Shown here piece after piece: positions 52,942 to 61,839 of a stretch of DNA of 64,000 nucleotides. This stretch comes from an uncultured Myxococcales bacterium (GTDB lineage: Bacteria > Myxococcota_A > Polyangia > Polyangiales > Polyangiaceae), in assembly GCA_937872925.1 (NCBI GenBank), contig CALMUT010000120.1:1-64000 (forward strand). Reading direction: 5' to 3'. The first letter of the stretch is position 1; each line of letters starts with the position of its first letter. The notes under the pieces are model-generated. The model had not been told where the DNA came from. It saw only the letters and a list, made by a program, of their open reading frames with translations, and searched no databases. A program made the translations under genes and the position numbers.

Positions 52942-54807
52942 TTAGGCCGTATCCGACGGAGGGGCTTGGCCCTCAGCGCTCACTCGGTGTCGCACGAGTT
53001 CTCGGCTGTAGGCATGCAGGACCGCTTCGTAGTTCAGCAACCCGACGATCCGTTCAGGGTCAGTGGAATCCATCACTGGCAGCTCCGGGTAGTGTGAAGA
53101 TGCGAATCGTTTGAGGGCAACATCTAGGTGGTCATCGATGCTGACCGAAACGAACGGAAGCGCACAATCTCCTGCGATGGCGATGCGCCCGAGGTCTTCA
53201 TCAAAGAAGAACGAGCGTAGCGTGTCCATTGTCACCAAACCGATCTTGGTGCCATCGCTCCTGACCACAGGAAACACCGCCTTGTCACTGTCCGTCGCAT
53301 GGCGCAGCAGCGCCGCCACCGGTGTGGACTCGGGCACCGGTTCCACCCTTGCGTCAGCGTCATAGACGTCGCCGACACGAACATGCGACAAGATGTCCAT
53401 GACGTACTCCGCGCCATGTGCGGGCGAATCCCGGCGCGTGGACACCTGCGCAGGAAACAGCGTGAAGCGCTGCATCAGAGTGACCGTCACGACCTCTGCC
53501 AGCATGATCGGGACGAGCAAGTCGTAGCTCCCCGTCATCTCTGAGGCCATGACGAGAGATGAAATCGGGGCATGGGCAACACCACCGACGAAGCACGCCA
53601 TCCCGACAATGACAAACGCCCCGGGCTGGGCAACCACCTGGGGAAACCAGGAATGAAATGCCTGCCCAAAGGCGCCCCCCACGAAGCCGCCGATCACCAC
53701 CGAAGGGCCGAAGACGCCCGCGGTGGCCCCCGAACCCACGGTCAGGGTGGTGGTGAGGATCTTCACCCCAGCGTAGCCAAGAAGCAGCGTTGCGCCCCAC
53801 AGCCCCACGGGAGAAAACTTGCCGCTGGGCACCAGCAGTTCCTGGATCCAGCCGTAGCCAACCTCGAAGGATTGCGGCACGACCAGTGCAATCAGGCCGA
53901 CCGCAAAACAGCCTAGGAACGTTTTCAGTGGGGCTGGCCAGGAGAGCCTTGCCACAACTTGGTCGCGAAACCACGCGAATACCTGGATGTAGATCACACC
54001 GACCAGCGCTGCCCCAAACGCCATGGCCAAGTACAGCGGCAGCTGCCGGGGATCGAAATCGTAGTGGCCGGCTGTCTTGAAGATGTGACCTTCACCGAAG
54101 ATCATCGTGAAGACCGAGTAGGCAACCACCGAAGAAAGAACCGTCGGAACCAGTCCCTCCACTTCGAAGTCGTCCTTGTACAGCACCTCCACCACGAACA
54201 GCGCCGCGCCCAGCGGCGTTCGGAAGATCGCAGAAACGCCACCAGCAGCGCCTGCTAGGAGAAGCAACCGCTTCTCGCGCGTTGTGAGTTTGAGCGCTCT
54301 CCCAATCAGCGTGGCCAAAGACGCTCCTGCCACCGCCGTCGGCCCCTCGCGACCGGCACTGCCCCCCGTGCCGATCACGATAACGGAGCTGAGAGCCTTC
54401 AGGATGACGTGGCCAAACTTCTCGTCTGGCCCCCCACGATGGAATCGCTTGATCAGTGCATCAGTTCCGTGAGGTTCGTTTCGAGAAAGACGCGTCGTCA
54501 GCATGCTCGCGATCGCCCCCCCGACAGCAGGGATCAAAGGCAAGAGCCATGGACGCCAAACCAGCGCGAGAGGATCCGAAAACAGGCTGTGTTCCCCGGC
54601 GGGTTCGATGAGCCGAAATCCGCTTGCGTGCACAAGAGTCAGCTGGCGCAGCGCATCCATGCCGAGAAAGATCACCGCAGCAGCCAGCCCGGACACAACT
54701 CCGGCGATGAGTCCCAGTCCAACCCACCTGCTGACGGCACGGACTTCGAACAGTCGGGCAAACGCTCCGATGTCCGCGAGGGTCGGGATCCCAGGGAGAG
54801 CCTTCAT
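52942..54807 (-). CDS. ClC-type chloride transporter/channel with CBS domains
   Basis: A 621-residue membrane protein (ATG 54807). The ClC core includes GTGGSAGREGP (Glu of the gate), LFVVEVLYKDDF, TTTLTVGSGATAGVFGPSVVIGG and a twelve-plus-helix hydrophobic profile. The last 150 residues form two CBS repeats (VVRSDGTKIGLVTMDTLRSFF, LPVMDSTDPERIVGLLN), which bind adenine nucleotides. In ClC exchangers a second inner Glu follows the helix-H Glu; here the residue after the first Glu is Val (VVEVL), as in many channels, so proton coupling may be lost. It stands between the PHA-system gene and the fibro-slime lipoprotein gene, with a 21-bp tandem duplication upstream. Confidence 0.9.
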   Translation of the reverse strand: MKALPGIPTLADIGAFARLFEVRAVSRWVGLGLIAGVVSGLAAAVIFLGMDALRQLTLVHASGFRLIEPAGEHSLFSDPLALVWRPWLLPLIPAVGGAIASMLTTRLSRNEPHGTDALIKRFHRGGPDEKFGHVILKALSSVIVIGTGGSAGREGPTAVAGASLATLIGRALKLTTREKRLLLLAGAAGGVSAIFRTPLGAALFVVEVLYKDDFEVEGLVPTVLSSVVAYSVFTMIFGEGHIFKTAGHYDFDPRQLPLYLAMAFGAALVGVIYIQVFAWFRDQVVARLSWPAPLKTFLGCFAVGLIALVVPQSFEVGYGWIQELLVPSGKFSPVGLWGATLLLGYAGVKILTTTLTVGSGATAGVFGPSVVIGGFVGGAFGQAFHSWFPQVVAQPGAFVIVGMACFVGGVAHAPISSLVMASEMTGSYDLLVPIMLAEVVTVTLMQRFTLFPAQVSTRRDSPAHGAEYVMDILSHVRVGDVYDADARVEPVPESTPVAALLRHATDSDKAVFPVVRSDGTKIGLVTMDTLRSFFFDEDLGRIAIAGDCALPFVSVSIDDHLDVALKRFASSHYPELPVMDSTDPERIVGLLNYEAVLHAYSRELVRHRVSAEGQAPPSDTA

Positions 54808-54864
54808 GGCGACTGGATTTCGCGCACCATGGGGTGCCGAGCGCAAGGCCCAAGCGCATGCCGT

Positions 54865-54906
54865 GGGAATGCCCGACTGGTTGACGGGAATGCCCGACTG
54901 GTTGAC
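54865..54906. repeat. 21-bp perfect tandem duplication upstream of the ClC gene
   Basis: A 21-bp unit beginning GGGAATGCCC and ending GGTTGAC is repeated exactly once with no gap, 58-99 bases before the ClC ATG. It could be a duplicated operator or a recent slippage event. Confidence 0.85.
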
Positions 54907-54944
54907 CTAGATCAGTGGCAGTGGACCGGAAACGAGCATCATGC

Positions 54945-55895
54945 TCAGCGCGGCTCAGGCACGGTCGTGCCGCAGTCCACGAAGTCCAGGTTCGTGTCGA
55001 TGCGGAAGTTGCTCTCGCTGGTGTGACGTTCAGCGTGGAAGAGAGCTAAATCATAGGCCTTGCCTATGCTGATACCGAGATTGGCGGCTTCGGCGTCGAG
55101 GCTGATCTGAGCTTGTTGCATCGGGTGTAGCCCGCCTAGGTCGATGGCCAGCTTGCCGTTGATGAACACCCACAGGTCGTCGTCACCCTGAAATCGGAAG
55201 GTCTCCCCACCCTTGTAGTTGAAGCGGGTGTGCACTTCCGTCGTGAAGTGGAAGTTATGCGGGTTGCCTTGGTCGCCGAAGCCCGCTCCGTCTAGGGGGA
55301 AAAACGAATTGTCCTCGAAGGTAAACACGCCGTTTTCGGGCACCAGGAAGAAGTAGACGACAAAGGCTTCGTTCTTGCCCGCAGTGTTGACGTACCACTC
55401 GCGGAAATTCGCTGGGTTCGTGGTATGTGCGGTGCCGCCGGAATGGGCGTAAACGGGCTTCTGATCGGAGCCCAGATCGCTTTCGACGATGCCTTGCAGG
55501 CCGTTGCCTGTGAAGGTCTGAAAATCCGGATGGCCTCCCGCGGCGCCGTCTTTGAAGTCGCGGACCACTCCGAGCAATACCGAACCGCACTCACCGAGAT
55601 CCGGCGCCGTGCCCGTGAACTCCGGCCCGAGCTTCCACGCGCCGCGATCGGACTTGGTGAAGCCGACGGGAATACCGTCGGGCCCAAGGGGAAAGCCGCC
55701 GCCCTTACCGCCGCCACCGTCGCTGGCGCCGCCGCCACCATCGACCGCGATCACGTTGCCGCCAGAGCCTCCGTTTCCGCCTCCGCCGGTGCCTGGATTG
55801 TTGAAAGCGCTCTTGCCGCCCTCGTCAGAACCGCACGCGCCGCAGATCAACGCCAAGCCCGCTACCGCGACCACCTCTCGTCTCAGCCCCGTCAT
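54945..55895 (-). CDS. Fibro-slime domain lipoprotein
   Basis: A 316-residue lipoprotein (signal to ICGAC, Cys21) with a Gly/Asp-rich tether to about residue 66. From about 95 to 310 it matches the fibro-slime/PA14-like domain: a front part with ECGSVLLGVVRDFKDG, HPDFQTFTGNGLQGIVES, then FFPLDGAGFGDQGNPHNFHFTTEV, the carbohydrate-loop motif FRFQGDDDLWVFINGKLAIDLGG, and DLALFHAERHTSESNFRIDT. These domains are frequent in myxobacterial and Fibrobacter surface proteins and bind carbohydrate. It is divergent from the cyclophilin gene (136 bp). Confidence 0.88.
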   Translation of the reverse strand: MTGLRREVVAVAGLALICGACGSDEGGKSAFNNPGTGGGGNGGSGGNVIAVDGGGGASDGGGGKGGGFPLGPDGIPVGFTKSDRGAWKLGPEFTGTAPDLGECGSVLLGVVRDFKDGAAGGHPDFQTFTGNGLQGIVESDLGSDQKPVYAHSGGTAHTTNPANFREWYVNTAGKNEAFVVYFFLVPENGVFTFEDNSFFPLDGAGFGDQGNPHNFHFTTEVHTRFNYKGGETFRFQGDDDLWVFINGKLAIDLGGLHPMQQAQISLDAEAANLGISIGKAYDLALFHAERHTSESNFRIDTNLDFVDCGTTVPEPR

Positions 55896-56031
55896 TGCTC
55901 CAGTGTAGCAGCCCCGGCCGCGCGATTGCCAAAGCCGCTCGCGGCCCCGGTTTCACGGACAATAGTGGGGGGTGCGCTCCGCCGCGCGAAGATGTTATGA
56001 GGGGCGCGGACTCTGAGCGAGGAGCAGAAAC

Positions 56032-56550
56032 ATGGCGAACCCCACAGCAACCTTCGAGACCTCCCTGGGTAACTTCACAGCGGAAATCTACCTAGACAAG
56101 ATGCCGCTCACTGCGAAGAACTTCCTCGACCTAGCAAAGAGCGGCTTTTACGACGGCCTGCACTTCCATCGAGTGATCAAGGGCTTCATGATCCAATTCG
56201 GGTGTCCACATTCGAAGGATCCGAATAGCGGCCGCGCCGGAACGGGCGGCCCGCCCCACGGCACGATCCAGGACGAACACCCCGCAGAGCACAAGCTCAG
56301 CAACGAGCCGCTCACCTTCTCGATGGCCAACACGGGAAGTCCGAACAGCGGCGGCTCCCAGTTCTTCATCAACACGGTGCACAACCACTACCTGGACTGG
56401 TTCACGCCCGGTCAGTCGAAGCATCCGGTATTCGGCAAGGTGACCTCCGGCGCAGACGTCGTGAAGAAGATCGAAACCACACCGACGGGCGCCGGCGACC
56501 GCCCAAAGACGCCGGCGCAAGTGATCAAGGTCAGCGTCGACGGCTATTGA
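56032..56550 (+). CDS. ppiB: Cyclophilin-type peptidyl-prolyl isomerase
   Basis: A 172-residue PPIase without a signal peptide, so cytoplasmic, starting after GAGGAGCAG. It carries the catalytic FHRVI, MIQFGCP, the GTGGP loop, and SQFFI with DWFTPG and VFGKV. The enzyme speeds proline isomerisation during folding. Its 3' end overlaps the 3' end of the convergent purSL gene by seven bases. Confidence 0.95.
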   Translation: MANPTATFETSLGNFTAEIYLDKMPLTAKNFLDLAKSGFYDGLHFHRVIKGFMIQFGCPHSKDPNSGRAGTGGPPHGTIQDEHPAEHKLSNEPLTFSMANTGSPNSGGSQFFINTVHNHYLDWFTPGQSKHPVFGKVTSGADVVKKIETTPTGAGDRPKTPAQVIKVSVDGY

Positions 56551-59500
56551 GCGGATTTGTAGCTGGCTTTTAGTATCGCCACGTCGCGGTCGATCAGCAC
56601 GCGACCGCAGCGGCGCACCACGAGCTTGGGCTCTTGGGTCACCAAACCGACGCGCTGAACGGGCCTGCCCGCCAGTAGCGTCTCAAAGGCGGCCGCATCC
56701 GGCGGCGCTACCGTGACAACAAAGCGCGCGTTGGACTCGGAAAACAGTGCGGCTGCCGGAGTGAGGGCATCGTCCGGCAGCTCTACGTCCATGCCCAGCT
56801 CCGCCGCCATCGCCATACGTGCAAGACACAGCGCCAACCCGCCCAGCGCAGGCGTCGCGGCGCTGCGGATCAGCCCGGCGCCCGTGGTGAGGGCGAATGC
56901 GCGATACAGCAACCGCGCCGCGGCTAGGTCGACCTGTGGCACAGCGTTCCCCACATAGGGCGCCGCATCACCTAACTTGGCGCGCAGACCTCGCGACGCA
57001 CCGAGGTGCCGATAGTACTCGCTGCCACCGAGCTCGTCGGCGGTTTGGCCCACCAGGTAGACGAGCTCACCTGCTGACTTCGGATCGAGGGTCACCGCCG
57101 CAGCAACGTCATCAATCTGCCCGATCGCGCTCAGCAGCAACGTTGGCGGCACACTGACGCGCACTCCCCCCATGGTAGAGTCATTCTTCATCGAGTCCTT
57201 GCCGCTGATCAGCGGCGCGCCGTAGGCCAGGCAAGCGTCGTAAAGCCCGCGGCAAGCGCGCACGAGCTGCGCAGCTTTGTAGGCGCCATCGGGGTTTGCG
57301 TCGCTTTGCACCGGGTCCGGCCAACAGAAATTGTCGAGCAGCGCCACCCGCGAAAGGGGCGCGCCCGCACACAGCACCCGGCGCACCGCCAGATCGACCA
57401 CGCTGGTTGCCATAGCGTAGGCGTCAATGTCCGAATAGAAGGGATTGACGCCCTCACTCAGGACGTAGCCGCGTTGACCGCCATGTTGTAGCAGCAGCAC
57501 GCTCGCCTCCGCAGGCACATCCGCAGCGGCGCCCACGAAGGGCTTGACCACGGTCAGTGCTTTGACCTCGTGATCGTAGTGCCGAGCGATGTGTTCGTTC
57601 GACGCGATGCCAAAGCGCGCCAACATGGCTTCGGCCGTGACCGAGAAATCCTCGGTTTCGTCCAGGGTCGGTTCTTCGAAACGACGCTCTTCGTGACGTG
57701 CCACGATCTGGAGCTGCGGATTGCCCTCGTGCAGGAACTCCATAGGCAAGTGCACCACTGTTTCCTCGCCATAGAGCACGTGGAAGACGCCCGAATCAGT
57801 AAACTCGCCCAGCACCGTCGATTCGACTTCGCGCCGTGCCGACAGCGTCAAAAGCGCCTCCACTTTTTCCGGCGGCACCGAGAGCGTCATGCGCTCTTGG
57901 GCTTCGCTGACCAAGATCTCCCAAGGCGCGAGCCCCGCGTACTTCAGGGGCGCCAGCTTCAGGTCCATTCGAACGCCACCAGGCTTTTCGGCCATCTCGC
58001 CCACGCTCGACGATAGCCCGCCCGCGCCGTTGTCGGTGATGGCAGTGTAGAGTCCGGCGTCCCGCGCCTCGAGCAAGAAGTCAAACATGCGACGCTGTGT
58101 GATCGGATCGCCGATCTGCACGGCCTGCACCGGAGCCGACTCGTCGAGGGCGGCCGACGAAAACGTGGCGCCGTGAATGCCGTCTGCGCCGATGCGACCA
58201 CCGACCATCACGATCTTGTCGCCGGGGCGCGCTGCTTTCTCGTGCCCTGGGCGATCCACCACAGTCACCGGCAAGCGCCCGACCGTGCCGCAGAACACCA
58301 ACGGCTTGCCCACGAAACGCGCGTCGAATAGCTCCCAGCCGCGAGCGTAGGGCACGCCGCTCTGGTTGCCGCCGTCGATGACGCCGTGGTGCACGCCGTC
58401 CCGGATACGGCGGGGATGGAGCAAACCTTTGGGCAGCTCCTGGTCCCAGTCCGGTGCGGCGAAACAATAGCCCCAGACATTGCTCAGGAGTTCGGCCCCT
58501 AGGCCCGTGCCAAAGGGATCCCGGTTGACGCCCACGATGCCCGTCATGGCGCCACCGTAGGGGTCGAGAGCACTCGGCGAGTTGTGCGTCTCTACTTTGT
58601 AGACCAGATGGTAGTCCGCATCGAAAGCCACGACGCCGGCGTTGTCGTGAAAGACGCTGATCAAGAAGGGGCCGTCGGAACCATCAGCGGCCTTTTCCAC
58701 CGCCTTCGTCGCGCCGCGGATGTAGCGCTTGAAGATGCCGTCGATGGTTTCGTCGGGTTTGCCGGGCTCGCTGTAGCGAATGGCGGCATTGAAGATCTTG
58801 TGTTTGCAGTGCTCGCTCCAGGTTTGCGCCAAACACTCCAGTTCGGCGTCCGTTGGCGCGCCGCCCAGCCCGACGGAGCGACGCGCTTCGCTCTGCGCCG
58901 CCGCCAAGAAGTGCTCGCGAATGACACGCATTTCCCCCAGCGTCAGGGCAAGCAGGCGGGTCTTGCTCAGTTGGACGAGGGCGTCGTCGTCATCAGGCAG
59001 CGCCACGGTCTCGGTAGGCCGGCTGCCCTCACCCAATACCCGCGGGACGCGTAGATCCGGCGCGGCGCCGCTGAGCTCTTCGCGCGTCTTGACGTCGATG
59101 GTCTCGATCACGGGATTGGCGAGCAGACCCAGCGCGATGCGCTTCGCGGCCCCCGCATCAATGCCTTCGAAGAGATACAGCGTGGACGTAAACACGGCAG
59201 CGTTCGCAGGCAGCGCACGCTGCAGGGTATCGCCGACGGCCACCAACGCGCTCTTTCCAACGGGATCCGTCACACCCGGTTTGTGTCCTACCGTGACGGC
59301 CACGTCGAAGGGTCCGTCATCGAGACGCCCGCGCGCACCGCGTTGCAGCACGGGATCCACCAACTCGCCCAATACCGTATCGGCTTCCGCAGGCGTCATG
59401 TCGCAAAGCACGCGATACACGTCGCGGGTGCGCACGCGGGTCGGCGTGATGCCCAGATAGCGCTCGGCCGCCCTGCGAACGGCGTCTGCCCGCGGGTCCT

Positions 59501-59552
59501 TGTGCTCTGGGCGAATGCCCACTTCGAAACGCTCGACGACAAGTTCGGTCAC
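56544..59552 (-). CDS. purL: FGAM synthase PurSL (PurS fused to PurL)
   Basis: I start it at GTG 59552 (1,002 residues) because GGAAAGGA lies six bases upstream; sequence further upstream is not conserved-looking. The first 80 residues are a PurS-like dimer domain ([35 protein letters not shown]). The PurL part follows with [17 protein letters not shown] (active-site His), [26 protein letters not shown], and the second half ATP/phosphate motifs. The enzyme makes FGAM for purine synthesis together with PurQ. No PurQ domain is fused; purQ is at 11579-12454. The stop overlaps the convergent ppiB gene. Confidence 0.95.
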   Translation of the reverse strand: MTELVVERFEVGIRPEHKDPRADAVRRAAERYLGITPTRVRTRDVYRVLCDMTPAEADTVLGELVDPVLQRGARGRLDDGPFDVAVTVGHKPGVTDPVGKSALVAVGDTLQRALPANAAVFTSTLYLFEGIDAGAAKRIALGLLANPVIETIDVKTREELSGAAPDLRVPRVLGEGSRPTETVALPDDDDALVQLSKTRLLALTLGEMRVIREHFLAAAQSEARRSVGLGGAPTDAELECLAQTWSEHCKHKIFNAAIRYSEPGKPDETIDGIFKRYIRGATKAVEKAADGSDGPFLISVFHDNAGVVAFDADYHLVYKVETHNSPSALDPYGGAMTGIVGVNRDPFGTGLGAELLSNVWGYCFAAPDWDQELPKGLLHPRRIRDGVHHGVIDGGNQSGVPYARGWELFDARFVGKPLVFCGTVGRLPVTVVDRPGHEKAARPGDKIVMVGGRIGADGIHGATFSSAALDESAPVQAVQIGDPITQRRMFDFLLEARDAGLYTAITDNGAGGLSSSVGEMAEKPGGVRMDLKLAPLKYAGLAPWEILVSEAQERMTLSVPPEKVEALLTLSARREVESTVLGEFTDSGVFHVLYGEETVVHLPMEFLHEGNPQLQIVARHEERRFEEPTLDETEDFSVTAEAMLARFGIASNEHIARHYDHEVKALTVVKPFVGAAADVPAEASVLLLQHGGQRGYVLSEGVNPFYSDIDAYAMATSVVDLAVRRVLCAGAPLSRVALLDNFCWPDPVQSDANPDGAYKAAQLVRACRGLYDACLAYGAPLISGKDSMKNDSTMGGVRVSVPPTLLLSAIGQIDDVAAAVTLDPKSAGELVYLVGQTADELGGSEYYRHLGASRGLRAKLGDAAPYVGNAVPQVDLAAARLLYRAFALTTGAGLIRSAATPALGGLALCLARMAMAAELGMDVELPDDALTPAAALFSESNARFVVTVAPPDAAAFETLLAGRPVQRVGLVTQEPKLVVRRCGRVLIDRDVAILKASYKSAQ

Positions 59553-59558
59553 AACGGG

Positions 59559-59566
59559 TCCTTTCC
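59559..59566 (-). promoter_or_regulatory. Ribosome binding site fixing the purSL GTG start
   Basis: GGAAAGGA on the minus strand, six bases before GTG 59552. It rejects the longer reading from 59648. Confidence 0.8.
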
Positions 59567-59660
59567 GAGTGGCGCGAGGGTAGCGCCAATCCTGCTTTGG
59601 ATCGGTGCTTTTTTGCGCGCCGGCCAGGGGGCGGTGGCCGGGGGACAAATGGCGCGATCG

Positions 59661-59675
59661 CCGGCGTTTCGCCGG
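59661..59675 (+). other. Hairpin in the trxA 5' region
   Basis: CCGGCG-TTT-CGCCGG gives a six-base-pair stem in the 176-bp divergent gap between purSL and thioredoxin, 54 bases before the trxA start. It may be an mRNA leader structure; no function is evident. Confidence 0.35.
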
Positions 59676-59728
59676 GCCGGCGAACCCTTTGGGGAGGCCA
59701 CGGGCTCTGACTGGAAGGAGAACGCGAC

Positions 59729-60103
59729 ATGACTGTGAATCTGACCGAAGCCAGCTTTGAAACTAGCGTCGAAAAGGGCATCGTACTCATCGACTGGTGG
59801 GCCCCCTGGTGCGGACCCTGCCGTGCGTTTGCACCCATCTACGATCGCCTGGCGGCCCAGCACCCGGACATCACGTTCGCGAAGATCAACACCGACGAGC
59901 AGCAATCCCTCGCCGCGTCGTTTCAGATCCGAGCCATTCCCACGCTGATGGCCTTCAAGGACGGCGTGCTGGTGTTCGAGCAGCCTGGTGTGATGCCCGC
60001 CCTTGCCCTGGGGCAGCTAGTCGAAAAACTGCGCAAGCTCGACATGGCAGACGTGAAGAAGAAGCTGGCGGAGCACGACAAGGGGCACGCAGCCAGCGCA
60101 TGA
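59729..60103 (+). CDS. trxA: Thioredoxin
   Basis: A 124-residue thioredoxin with WCGPC (Cys28, Cys31), the buried Asp22, cis-proline loop AIPTLMAF and the KDG turn; starts after AAGGAGAA. It reduces cytoplasmic disulfides. A 15-residue charged tail (DVKKKLAEHDKGHAASA) extends past the usual 108-residue fold. Confidence 0.95.
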   Translation: MTVNLTEASFETSVEKGIVLIDWWAPWCGPCRAFAPIYDRLAAQHPDITFAKINTDEQQSLAASFQIRAIPTLMAFKDGVLVFEQPGVMPALALGQLVEKLRKLDMADVKKKLAEHDKGHAASA

Positions 60104-60182
60104 CCAGCAACAGCGCACGCGGGCGCCTCGGACGTGGACGGCAGCGCTAGCGCAGCGGCGACCTTCGACTTATGTTGCCGAG

Positions 60183-60965
60183 GTGACCGCTGATCTCGTT
60201 TCCCGCGCCAAGTCCGGCGACTCCGAAGCCATGCGCCGGCTGTTGCTTGAGCTCGGGCCGAAGGTACATCGCTTCGGCCTCAAGCTCTGCCGCTCCGCGG
60301 AGGATGCGGAAGACGCCACCCAGGAAACGCTACTGCACCTGGCAACGCGGCTCGGGGACTTCCAGGAACGCGCCGCGCTCTCCAGCTACGCCCGCGCCCT
60401 GGTCCGCAGCGCGTGCCACCGCAAGCGTCGCGGGCTGAAGAACCAGCCCCACGAACCTCTCAGTGAAGCGTTGACGGACCGCGACGAAAGCCCGGAGCAA
60501 CGCGTAGCCAAGCGCGAACTATCCGATCAGGTCACACGTGCCCTGGATGCATTGCCCACGGAGTACCGCGAGGTGCTTTGGCTTCGAGACGCGGAAGGCC
60601 TGACCGCACCGGAGGCCGCCGAAGCCCTGGGCGACACCGTCAGCGCCATCAAGAGCCGCCTGCACCGCGCCCGCAAGGCGCTTAAAGACGCGCTGCTGCC
60701 GGTATTGGCGCCCTCGGTTCCCACGGGCAGCTGCCCGGACGTGGCTGAGCTGCTCTCGCAAAAACTCGAAGGCGAGCTATCCCAAGAGGCGTGCGCGGAA
60801 ATGGAAGCCCACTTGCGCACCTGCGACCATTGCGACGCGGCGTGCGAGGCGCTCAAGCACGCACTCGCGGCGTGCCGCAGCGCCAGCGATCAGCCAGTTC
60901 CGGATACCGTGCGACGGGCCGTCGAGGTTGCCCTCGCGGAGTACCGCGCCGCCGCGTCCACCTAA
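60183..60965 (+). CDS. ECF sigma factor with C-terminal zinc anti-sigma-like domain
   Basis: A 260-residue protein from GTG 60183. Sigma region 2 (residues 3-80: VHRFGLKLCRSAEDAEDATQ) and region 4 (120-172: LDALPTEYREVLWLRDAEGL and the helix-turn-helix AAEALGDTVSAIKSRLHRARK) are typical ECF. Residues 180-235 add a zf-HC2/ZAS module: CPDVAELL, then His210-x3-Cys214-x2-Cys217, which is the zinc site of ECF anti-sigma factors. So sigma and its likely sensor or inhibitor are one chain. Fused arrangements of this kind are known in some ECF groups. Thioredoxin is next door, and zinc-Cys sites of this kind respond to redox state, so thiol control is a reasonable hypothesis. Confidence 0.9.
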   Translation: MTADLVSRAKSGDSEAMRRLLLELGPKVHRFGLKLCRSAEDAEDATQETLLHLATRLGDFQERAALSSYARALVRSACHRKRRGLKNQPHEPLSEALTDRDESPEQRVAKRELSDQVTRALDALPTEYREVLWLRDAEGLTAPEAAEALGDTVSAIKSRLHRARKALKDALLPVLAPSVPTGSCPDVAELLSQKLEGELSQEACAEMEAHLRTCDHCDAACEALKHALAACRSASDQPVPDTVRRAVEVALAEYRAAAST

Positions 60966-61000
60966 GGAAACGCGAACTTACCGCGGGCATGCGGCTGCGG

Positions 61001-61024
61001 TAGCGCTCCGCCTCGGGAGCGCTA
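61001..61024. terminator. Nine-base-pair hairpin after the sigma factor gene
   Basis: TAGCGCTCC and GGAGCGCTA pair perfectly around the loop GCCTCG, 36 bases past the sigma factor stop and 20 bases before the next ATG. There is no U-run, so it may be a terminator of the Rho-assisted type or a leader structure for the module that follows. Confidence 0.5.
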
Positions 61025-61043
61025 AACATGCTACGGTCTCGAC

Positions 61044-61247
61044 ATGGACCACCTGGCGCAAGCCAGCCGCATTCAAACTGAGCGGTTTCGCCAAATGACA
61101 CCCGGCCAGCGCTGGACAGCGGCACGGCGGCTGTACTGGTCGATGCGCCGCTTGAAAGAAGCGGGCGTGCGTGCTCAGCATCCCGACTGGTGCGACGACC
61201 GGGTTCGCGCCGAGGTGAAAGCGCTGTTCCTGCGTGCCAGAGACTGA
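61044..61247 (+). CDS. Small partner protein of the nucleotidyltransferase module
   Basis: A 67-residue basic helical protein: ASRIQTERFRQMTPGQRWTA, RRLYWSMRRLKEAGVRAQHPDW and EVKALFLRARD. Small proteins of this pattern are commonly found directly before a nucleotidyltransferase-fold gene in diverse genomes. Its stop lies fourteen bases inside the next gene, so the two are coupled. By analogy with MNT/HEPN or AbiE-type modules it could be the antitoxin or regulatory half, which is inference. Confidence 0.7.
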   Translation: MDHLAQASRIQTERFRQMTPGQRWTAARRLYWSMRRLKEAGVRAQHPDWCDDRVRAEVKALFLRARD

Positions 61248-61803
61248 CCTCGTCCTTCTCTTTACCCGTCGTCTTGAGGACGCTGGGTTCATCTACATGA
61301 TCACGGGCAGCGTGGCTGGCGTGTTCTACGGAGAGCCGCGCGTGACCCATGACGTCGACCTGGTTCTGGCGGCGCCCGCCAAGGACGCTGGGCGAATCGC
61401 CGCCGCGTTTCCCCTCGACGAATTCTACTGCCCACCTGAGGAAGTGATCGTTCAGGAAGCACTTCGACCACAACGCGGCCACTTCAACTTGATTCACCAC
61501 GAAACCGGCTTCAAGGCGGATATCTACTTGGCGAATCGGGATGAGTTCCATCGCTGGGCGCTGAGCGAGCGCCAGCAGGTGGCAGTCGACGATTGGCATG
61601 TGCACCTCGCACCCGTCGAGTATGTCATCGTTCGTAAGCTGGAGTACTTCCGTGAGGGTGGCTCCCAGAAACACCTGAGCGATATCCAAGCGATGCGCCG
61701 CATCTCGGGGGACCAATTGCGCAGTCCGATTCTGGAGAAATGGGCGCGCCGAGTCGGCGTCTGGGAGCAGTGGGAGCTCCTCGCTGCCCGGGAGGCCGAC
61801 TAG
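61234..61803 (+). CDS. Nucleotidyltransferase-fold protein (AbiEii/MNT-like)
   Basis: A 189-residue protein from GTG 61234 with the polymerase-beta-like nucleotidyltransferase signature GSVAGVFYGEPRVTHDVDLVL (split here as GSVAGVFYGEPR and THDVDLVL): the GS and the DxD metal pair are present, with a third acidic candidate in FKADIYLANRDEF. The C-terminal helical part reads YVIVRKLEYFREGGSQKHLSDI, as in many nucleotidyltransferase toxins and in stand-alone DUF-type transferases. The substrate is unknown. Coupled to the small upstream gene, it may be a toxin-antitoxin or abortive-infection pair. Confidence 0.82.
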   Translation: MPETDLVLLFTRRLEDAGFIYMITGSVAGVFYGEPRVTHDVDLVLAAPAKDAGRIAAAFPLDEFYCPPEEVIVQEALRPQRGHFNLIHHETGFKADIYLANRDEFHRWALSERQQVAVDDWHVHLAPVEYVIVRKLEYFREGGSQKHLSDIQAMRRISGDQLRSPILEKWARRVGVWEQWELLAAREAD

Positions 61804-61839
61804 AGCCTATGTCCACCTAGGCCAGCGTTGCGCGCGAAC

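Noticed and set aside
59553-59648. Longer start for purSL
   Set aside because: The strong ribosome binding site lies between that start and GTG 59552, and the upstream residues do not resemble PurS.
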